A stretch of 5,664 nucleotides of DNA from Candidatus Kaiserbacteria bacterium. Lineage in GTDB: Bacteria; Patescibacteria; Paceibacteria; UBA9973; UBA2100. Both the position numbers and the translations under genes were made by a program. A model generated the notes under the pieces. It saw only the letters and a list, made by a program, of their open reading frames with translations, made no database searches and had not been told where the DNA came from. The DNA is taken from NCBI GenBank assembly GCA_002401495.1, contig NVTG01000098.1:1-5664 (forward strand). Reading direction: 5' to 3'. The stretch's first letter is position 1. Each line of letters starts with the position of its first letter. Below, in pieces: positions 1 through 5,664 of this stretch.

Positions 1-1738
1 CTCCTGTCATGTTTCCTTTTGATCTATTACTACTGTCTTGTTGCTGCTTGCCACTGTATTGACGTTTATTGGTGGATGCTGTTGTTGGTATGGATGGGGG
101 TTGGTTGGTATTGATGGATTTTACGTGTTGAAGGTATTTCTTGAAGATATTGTTTTGGGAGATGTGTTTTGCTTGATCGCCGCTCATACCAGCTCCATCA
201 GAGCTACTCCTCCCATTCTTTCCTGCCTTCTCAGTCTACATCTAGTTCATCATATTAATAATATCACTCTAATTCAATCCTCCTTATCCATTACTCATCA
301 CTGCGCCATAATTTGGCTAAGGTCCATTATTCTGCACCACATATTGCCCTTTCACTTCTACATTCTTCAACTTATCTCTGTTGTGAAAGGAATTTTCGAA
401 AGTGTTTCCTGTTGAAGATATCGTAGGATTCACCTGTTGAGGAACCTGGACTCTGTAGTTCACATTCCCGACAGATTCCGACGACCCTTGCGCACTATTA
501 TGAGTACTAGAACTTTTCGGATAAAACTTATTATAAAGCTACGAATTATTCGCTCTTTCATTAGATTGAACAGGTTGCTTTATCATATTAAACTAATTCT
601 TTCTTTCCTACTAAGCTACAGCAGCAGTGGGAGGATATTCATAACTCCTATCTTAACGGTTATCAGTGGAGCTTTATTGAGTATTATTATGAAATGACGT
701 TTTAATTGGGTTTGGTTAATTCTAATAGGAAAATACAAGTGGAGCTCCAACTTGGGGGTTTGGCATAACATAATTCTTTATTTGTCCATCTCTCATTAAA
801 TCTTCAAATGTTTTATGACCGATACCTTCTAAGTCTGAAGCGTTTAGAAATTGTCCGCTGGTGTTTTGTGTTAGTTTACCTTTGTTGGATACGATTTGGG
901 GTTGGTAGGGTTTGTAATGGATGTTCTTTGCGGGAGATCTGCTATCTGATGAAGATCCGTGGTCATGAGTGCTATAATGAGTATTGATTCCCCCAATCGT
1001 CTTTGTTTTACTCTACTTTTTATTCTATTATGGTGAAACATGTGCTGTATGACTCTTAGGTTTTCGTTCCTAAGAAGTTTTTTGTGATGGGGCGGCTGTC
1101 ACTGATGTTATATTCTAAGCTCTTCCCTCTCTGTCTTGCATCATCATAAAATTCGCTGTGGGGATTGAACCAGCTTAACCCCCTCCCGTGATTGAATTGT
1201 GTCCAGTAGGTCCTTGATTGTAAAACTCCATGAAAACTTTACTGAAACTTCCGTTCATATTCTGACTCATAGGAGTGTGGACTTAGGAGGTGTTTGCACT
1301 ACCTCCAATTGATTTCTTGTAGCGATGATGAGATACTTATTGTTTCGTTTTTTAGGGTTTCTTTGAAGAACCCTTTAACCCAGATGTTTCTTGTCCTCTC
1401 GAAGATTATCCAACTATAGCCCCTTAATTTCTATAGTTCTAAATCACTAAATTATCTTCTTTCGTCTTCTTGTTATAATTTTACGATTGTTAACGCTGAT
1501 GACCTCCCTTTGGTGAGTACGGTTGATAATTGAAATTGTATTCTTTCTTTTGAATAGAATCCGTTGAGTCCTTTGCAGGCCCTCCCATCTTTAGAAACTC
1601 ATAGAAGGCTTCTGATAGATTAGCCCAATTACACTTACTCTCTGCGTTGGGTTCGGGGTAGTTTTGACCTATTGGAGTTTGCACTCCTGAACCTGAATAA
1701 GCCACACTCTTATTTTTCTTATGTGAAGATTTTATCAT
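1..1738 (-). CDS. Gln/Asn/Ser/Gly-rich low-complexity protein, table-6 code, C-terminus beyond the left edge
   Basis: I do not recognise this protein. Read on the minus strand from ATG at 1738-1736 with TAA and TAG as Gln, the frame is open for 579 codons without one TGA and leaves the window at base 1. I count 13 TAA and 14 TAG codons beside about 35 CAA/CAG, so Gln makes up roughly 11% of residues. Asn, Ser, Gly, Lys and Pro are also frequent. There is no signal peptide, no hydrophobic stretch long enough for a membrane helix, and no catalytic motif I can name, so a soluble, mostly disordered (prion-like) protein is inferred. Two short ordered islands resemble each other: AFYEFLKMGGP (residues 44-54) and VFMEFYNQGP (168-177). 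A third non-repetitive island, DLEGIGHKTFEDLMRDGQ, lies near bases 780-840. Under the standard code only the first 82 codons would be called. It diverges from the plus-strand gene across 49 bp. The frame is well supported; function is unknown. Confidence 0.85.
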
Positions 1739-1787
1739 TTGAATTAACTCCTATTTTTATTCAAAATATATAATTCTTAAATTTATA
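1739..1787. promoter_or_regulatory. 49-bp A+T-rich spacer between divergent start codons, putative bidirectional promoter
   Basis: These are the only bases between the two divergent ATG codons. By hand count 43 of 49 are A or T, against roughly 60% around them. The central ATATATAATT (1766-1775) contains a self-complementary TATATA at 1767-1772. It lies about 15-20 bases before the plus-strand ATG and about 29 before the minus-strand ATG, so it could serve either direction. The spacer must contain both 5' untranslated leaders, which implies very short leaders or transcription starts inside the neighbouring gene. The promoter role is inferred from position and composition only. Confidence 0.5.
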
Positions 1788-4700
1788 ATGGATTCTTAGA
1801 CAACTAACGCTTCGAACACACAGACGGCCAGTATTACCACTGGGCCTACCTTCTTTAATGTTTTCGCAATCGTTTTGACAATTGCATTGATTGCATTGTT
1901 CATGATATTATTGGCGAGAACATTGAAGTTCTTTAAAACAATGGGGTTTAAAATAAGAATCATAATGAAAAATGCTTCAAACACTGAAATACCTAAATTC
2001 CAGGTCCACTACACTTCCCCAGATGTGGTGCCAACGATGATAATGCAGAAAATGGAAGGCTTATTCAAACAAGAAATTGTACGATCAAGAGCCTTATCAT
2101 TCAAATGGATCTTCATGCATGTCCTTGATAGATACAACCACTTAATGTTCTTCCCTTTCCGCAACAGAGCACTGGAAGAATTTAATCTACTCCGTCCTCG
2201 TACTTCTTTCTTTGTCTTCATTCAGATTGCGGGGTTGACAATCCTTTGGATCATAGCTGTCTTCCTGACAGGAGCAGTTCAAGGGGATGGCTTATCAATT
2301 GGAGCAGGCTTCGGTTATGGTGTCATAGTGGCCTTACTTGCTTCTGGTTTGGTGTATCTCTTCACCCATTACTTCTATAAGCTCTTCCTCATGGATGTCA
2401 GGAGAGCTTTTGATGTTGGAAGGGAACTACAGATGAAGAGACATGCGGATAATGAAATTGAGGAATATTCTCCAAGAGGGGGCAAGGATGATTAAGACAG
2501 TGATGTTACTTTTGATGATGATGGTGTCAATGAAAGAGACTTTTCATTTGATGATGATTCTGATGATGACCAAGAGGATTCAAATGTGCAACATTCCAAT
2601 AAAAATTACTATGGAGGATATAGCCAAACTAAAGATGATAGATAAGAAAGCTAACGGCAGCTAATTGATGGAGAACCAGCTTCTGATGAGATAGAGGATT
2701 ACCACCCAACGAACGCAGATGGTCTTCCGGATGAAGAAGTGGTTTATAAGAAACATCAAGAAGATTAAGCAATTCGATATCTCTTAGTTCCAGACAAATT
2801 CTCAATGGGTGATGTAAAACTCTTGGATGGTGAATCGTATGGCCACTAGAACGCTCAATATTTGTCATTCTTTTTCATCCTTGTTATCTTTCTGTTTCTT
2901 TGCACCGCTATATGTTGCTTTCTCATGTATTCAATGAGCAATACTACAGCTGGAGCACTATTCGTCATGATCGTGTTTGGTTGGTTCTTAGATGTGGTTC
3001 TTTTCAGAAACTTGATTGTGCTATTTGTCACATTGTATCACTACAGAAGGGCAAAGAAGCTAGGTTTTTAACATATGCAAATAACAGGAGAGAAATCATA
3101 CTCAAGAGTACTAAGAACTAAAATTAAAGATATATTTTCAGTTGCAAAAAAGCAAGAAAAGAGAAGATAAGATAAATTAGTTATATAATATGATGAAGAT
3201 GATGAGGAAGAAAGAAACATTGGTGAATTTGTGAATGGAATTACCAAGGGAGAAGATGGTGAAGATCTTGAGAAACATAAAGGTGGAGGTCTTAAAAACA
3301 GAATTAAGCTTCATATGCAGGCAACTTCGACTGGATTCTTTTCACCTACTAAAAAGGGAGCTGCTAGAGACCTATCTGGCAATGAAGATGACCTTGGAGA
3401 AGTGTAACCGGATGAAGAAAAATCCGTATTGATAGACAAATATGAACAAAGTGCTGCAGATGAGAATTAAGATACTGATTTTCCTTTGAATTATGTGAGT
3501 AATTAAACCGCTAATGGTGAAGATGGTGGAGCACAAACAATGATAATGTATGAAGTCGGGGAACTTAATCTCTATCTCTTGAGAAACATCTACGATGCAT
3601 TTGATGACAAAGGTGACAGAATTGTGGCAAATTTCAGAGAAGATAATTTCACTGGTTTACGTCCGAAAGCCCTCGTTGTGCCACCAGATGTTGTTCGGTC
3701 ATAAAAGAAACTCCTAGCCATGATAAAAAAGAGAGCTCAAACTAACAAAAAAGCCGATGATGTTAGTATCATCCTAGATGCCAAACAAAAAAGTTTACTT
3801 GACATGACTGGCGGGAGTGAGAATCACTTTGTTAGCTTTTTAAACACTCATGACTCAGATAAGATTGAAAAAGAGTTCAGAGATAGGATGTAACTAAATG
3901 AATATGGTTTGATGGCTGAAAACGATTATGACCCCAAGAGAAGAACACTAAAAGGGGATGAGACTTTGCCTCAAGTTGACGAGGAACCTGTGGCAGAGGA
4001 TCCTCCATCACCTGAACCATCAGAGCCAACTGATATTGATGAAGCTGAAGATATTAATGAAAGTTCTCTTGTATCTATTCATTCTCATGCTACTTCAGAG
4101 GTATTAGATGAATAAAAAGTGTCCTTTGTGCATATTGGAACGATTGCTAAAATGGAAAATAACTCTGAAGATTCGTTTGATGAGCAAGACATGGTTTACT
4201 ATCAGAAAGATGACATGACTCAATACTCAAAACATTTAGGCTTAAATAAGGTCAAAAAGAAAAATTTGTTCTCTTATTCAGAAGGAGACTGTGATGGTAC
4301 AAGTAGATCATCAAGTGAATCAAATACAGGTAAAGGTAAAGGTGCAGGAGATTCTTTTAATAAAAGTTTCAAAAGTGGAATTAGTAAGGGTGGTAAATTT
4401 GGTGATAAAAGTTTGGGTGATAAAAGTGGTAGAAGTGGCAGAAGTGGTAGAAGTGGAAAAAGTGGAAAAAGTGGAAACAGTACGAGAAACCAATCTCCAG
4501 AAAACAGATGGAAAGAAAGTGCTTGGAATGATAGAAGGTTGAGAAAGAAGAAGAGAAAGATGACTAAATAATAGAAGAAAAGAGTGTAAGCACTGGGAAA
4601 GATCTATGGGTAAGATGCCAGGACACTTGCTGGATTGAATAATCCTGATCGATGGAAATCGCATTTTGGGGAATATGATGTGCCTCTGAGGAGATCTCCT

Positions 4701-5360
4701 TCCAAATATGGAGGAGGAGATTCACCTTCTCCAAGAATGAGAAGAGGGTTTTCAGCTGATCTGTCTTTTTAATCTCATAGTAAACCCAGATATCGTCGTA
4801 CAAGTCCTACAGCTGAATCAGAGATGAGACCATCACATCAGAAGAGTCTTAAGTTCAAGAAACGAAAAGATAGATATTCATTTATTGATTATGATTCACC
4901 ATATGCCGAATACCTCCCAGCTCGTTTTAAAGAATGGGCTCCAGCGAACTTAGACACAGACTACAAATCAGTGAATAATTCACGAATAGGTGAAAAACTA
5001 CAAGATTTGACTCACATTTACGCCTAAAAGATCCCAGAGATTGATTACAGTAAGAATCATTTCCCCACAGGATAAATAATGACACCAACAGCAGGAGGCC
5101 ATCCAAAGCATTCGAGACATCCTTCAGCAAGAAAGTCACGCGCTCATTCAAGAAATATAAGCCGAGGAGGAGAAGAGTCTCATGCTTCAATGGATGATGA
5201 TGATGAAGAGGATGATGGTGATCATCAACCTTTGTTCCTGTCTCCAGGTTATAAACAAAAACCAAGCAAAGGAGGCAATGGAGGCTTGCTAAGCAGTGAT
5301 TCTGAAGATGGTGGTGGAGTTGTTGGAGTTCAATAAAGGAAAGGTGAGGGTATGGATGGG
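1788..5360 (+). CDS. Multi-pass membrane protein with acidic loops and long basic Ser/Gly tail, table-6 code, 3' end lost at the junction
   Basis: The frame starts at ATG 1788, the first ATG after an in-frame TGA at 1740. It runs about 1,190 codons without TGA, with 20 TAA and 3 TAG read as Gln (first at 1797, last at 5334). Hydrophobic segments at residues about 22-42, 140-163, 173-195, 359-381 and 388-406 suggest five membrane helices. There is no cleavable signal peptide; the first segment looks like a signal anchor. A loop of about 160 residues between helices 3 and 4 holds Asp clusters (from residue 237). Another acidic cluster follows helix 5 (469-476). Residues 585-707 look like a folded, non-repetitive block. 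The tail has Pro/Glu-rich, SG(R/K)-repeat, basic (RRLRKKKRK, 916-924) and Ser-Pro-rich parts, then a final DDDDEEDD cluster (about 1136-1143). NHL, then helix pairs and an FLD motif in helix 5, faintly recall ciliate polycystin-1-like proteins; this is a weak inference. The natural stop codon is not present, because bacterial sequence interrupts the gene. Confidence 0.85.
4401..4481 (+). repeat. In-frame tandem repeats encoding GDKS and (K/R)SG units
   Basis: Two 15-base units start at 4401 and 4416. Their first 12 bases are identical (GGTGATAAAAGT), and each encodes GDKS plus one residue. They lead into a 9-base array from 4422: six units of the form ARA-AGT-GGN, giving KSG RSG RSG RSG KSG KSG, then a partial NS. 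The units differ mostly at third positions and by A/G in the Lys/Arg codon, which fits slippage followed by drift. The array lies in the tail of the membrane protein (residues 872-898) and adds a flexible, positively charged, phosphorylatable linker. Confidence 0.85.
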
Positions 5361-5366
5361 TTGTTT
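5352..5366. other. Chimeric junction: table-6 eukaryotic sequence to bacterial sequence
   Basis: Left of this point the frame has TAA/TAG as Gln (last at 5334), mostly AGA for Arg, and Gly/Ser/Asp-rich low complexity. Right of it, from about LFANDEMQ onward, the translation is typical of a bacterial ABC permease, with CGT for Arg, more GCG, CCG and TCG codons, and about 44% G+C over 5401-5640 by hand count. The exact base cannot be fixed by eye; I place it near 5355-5364. The reading frame continues across the join, which happens by chance one time in three for a same-strand join. No repeat, telomere or insertion-sequence end is visible here. Confidence 0.75.
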
Positions 5367-5664
5367 GCTAATGATGAAATGCAATTTAGCTCGGTGAAAG
5401 CAGCGTCAGACGCATACCCGTTAAAAGGGCAGCTAAAAGTAAAAAACACATTACTGGGTGAAACGGTTATTGCAAACGGCGGCCCAAACCCAGGTAATGT
5501 ATGGCTCAGTGAGTCTGTTTTTTACTCGCTAAACATTGACATTGGCTCGCAAGTTGAGTTAGGTGCTGCGTTATTTAATGTTGAAAAAGTGATCGTTGAG
5601 GAGCCTGATGCGCCATTTAATGTATTCTCAAGTAGCCGTCGTGTATTAATAAATATTGCAGATG
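5361..5664 (+). CDS. YbbP-like ABC transporter permease (FtsX/MacB superfamily), internal fragment, bacterial
   Basis: The last 101 codons read as part of the large periplasmic (MacB-like core) domain of a bacterial FtsX-type ABC permease of the YbbP family. The diagnostic stretch is VKAASDAYPLKG, followed by GPNPGNVWLSESVFYSLNI, then IGSQVELG, VEEPD and SRRVLINIAD. These match the family's usual order: substrate-facing YPL(K/R)G, G-x-(V/I)W-L, G-D/S-x-V-x-(L/I)-G, EPD, and a Leu/Ile-rich strand. Family members are inner-membrane proteins of about 800 residues that pair with a YbbA-type ATPase. Substrates are poorly defined, with roles suggested in lipoprotein or envelope export. Both ends are missing: the N-terminal helix at the junction and the rest beyond the window. 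ATG 5352 is not a credible start. The residues suggest a marine gammaproteobacterium such as Pseudoalteromonas; that assignment is from memory of the family. Confidence 0.75.
   Translation, partial: MFANDEMQFSSVKAASDAYPLKGQLKVKNTLLGETVIANGGPNPGNVWLSESVFYSLNIDIGSQVELGAALFNVEKVIVEEPDAPFNVFSSSRRVLINIAD

Noticed and set aside
38..697. Plus-strand ORFs at 38-415 and 437-697 with hydrophobic-looking products
   Set aside because: They are antisense to the continuous minus-strand table-6 frame. Their Leu/Ile/Ser content is what results from reading Gln/Asn/Lys-rich codons backwards.
3597..3640. EF-hand-like loop around AFDDKGDRIV
   Set aside because: The Asp, Gly and hydrophobic spacing does not fit the 12-residue calcium-binding loop, and the final Glu is missing.
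4320..4664. Minus-strand ORF with Ser/Thr/Phe repeats
   Set aside because: It is the antisense shadow of the SG(R/K) repeat array in the plus-strand gene.
1875..5336. A series of separate small plus-strand genes (for example 1875-2495, 2862-3071, 3909-4115, 4119-4571, 5079-5336)
   Set aside because: All lie in one frame and are separated only by TAA or TAG, never TGA. Protein character runs straight through, so they are pieces of one gene.
1788..5360. A pseudogene decayed by many nonsense mutations
   Set aside because: Decay would also give TGA codons and frameshifts. None occur in about 1,190 codons, and the neighbouring gene shows the same TAA/TAG-only pattern.
5352..5664. ATG 5352 as the start of an intact bacterial gene
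   Set aside because: No ribosome binding site fits, the residues before LFANDE are not bacterial in character, and the family has a long N-terminal part that is missing here. The segment is an internal fragment.
1..5664. tRNA or rRNA genes, CRISPR arrays, telomeric repeats or insertion sequences
   Set aside because: No cloverleaf, rRNA signature, spaced direct repeats, C4A4/C4A2-type telomere or transposase motif was seen on either strand.

Overview
The window reads as nuclear DNA of a eukaryote that uses UAA and UAG as glutamine codons and keeps UGA as stop (the ciliate nuclear code, translation table 6). Under the standard code the region looks like a scatter of small ORFs. Under table 6 it collapses into two very long, divergent, intron-free reading frames. 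A ciliate is the most likely source. A diplomonad such as Hexamita or Trepomonas, or another user of this code, is a weaker alternative. I cannot name the species.

Layout. (1) Bases 1-1738, minus strand: the first 579 codons of a low-complexity protein rich in Gln, Asn, Ser and Gly. It has 27 in-frame TAA/TAG codons and no TGA, and it runs off the left edge. (2) Bases 1739-1787: a 49-bp spacer, about 88% A+T with a symmetric TATATA core, which must hold the 5' control elements of both genes. (3) From 1788 to about 5360, plus strand: about 1,190 codons of a protein with roughly five membrane helices, acidic loops and a long, charged, Ser/Gly/Lys/Arg-rich tail. It has 23 in-frame TAA/TAG codons and no TGA. 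No stop is reached before the sequence changes character. (4) From about 5361 to 5664, plus strand: an abrupt switch to bacterial protein sequence. This is an internal piece of a YbbP-like, FtsX/MacB-superfamily ABC transporter permease of gammaproteobacterial (Pseudoalteromonas/Alteromonadales-like) type. It happens to continue in the same frame.

The two eukaryotic genes are head to head and may share control, but nothing in them shows a common pathway. The bacterial piece has no sensible relation to the membrane-protein gene. The simplest reading is a chimeric join in assembly or library preparation between a protist and a bacterium growing with it (food or associate). Horizontal transfer is possible but less likely. 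I saw no RNA genes, CRISPR arrays, insertion sequences, telomeric repeats or clear introns. There is no gap longer than 300 bases without coding sequence.
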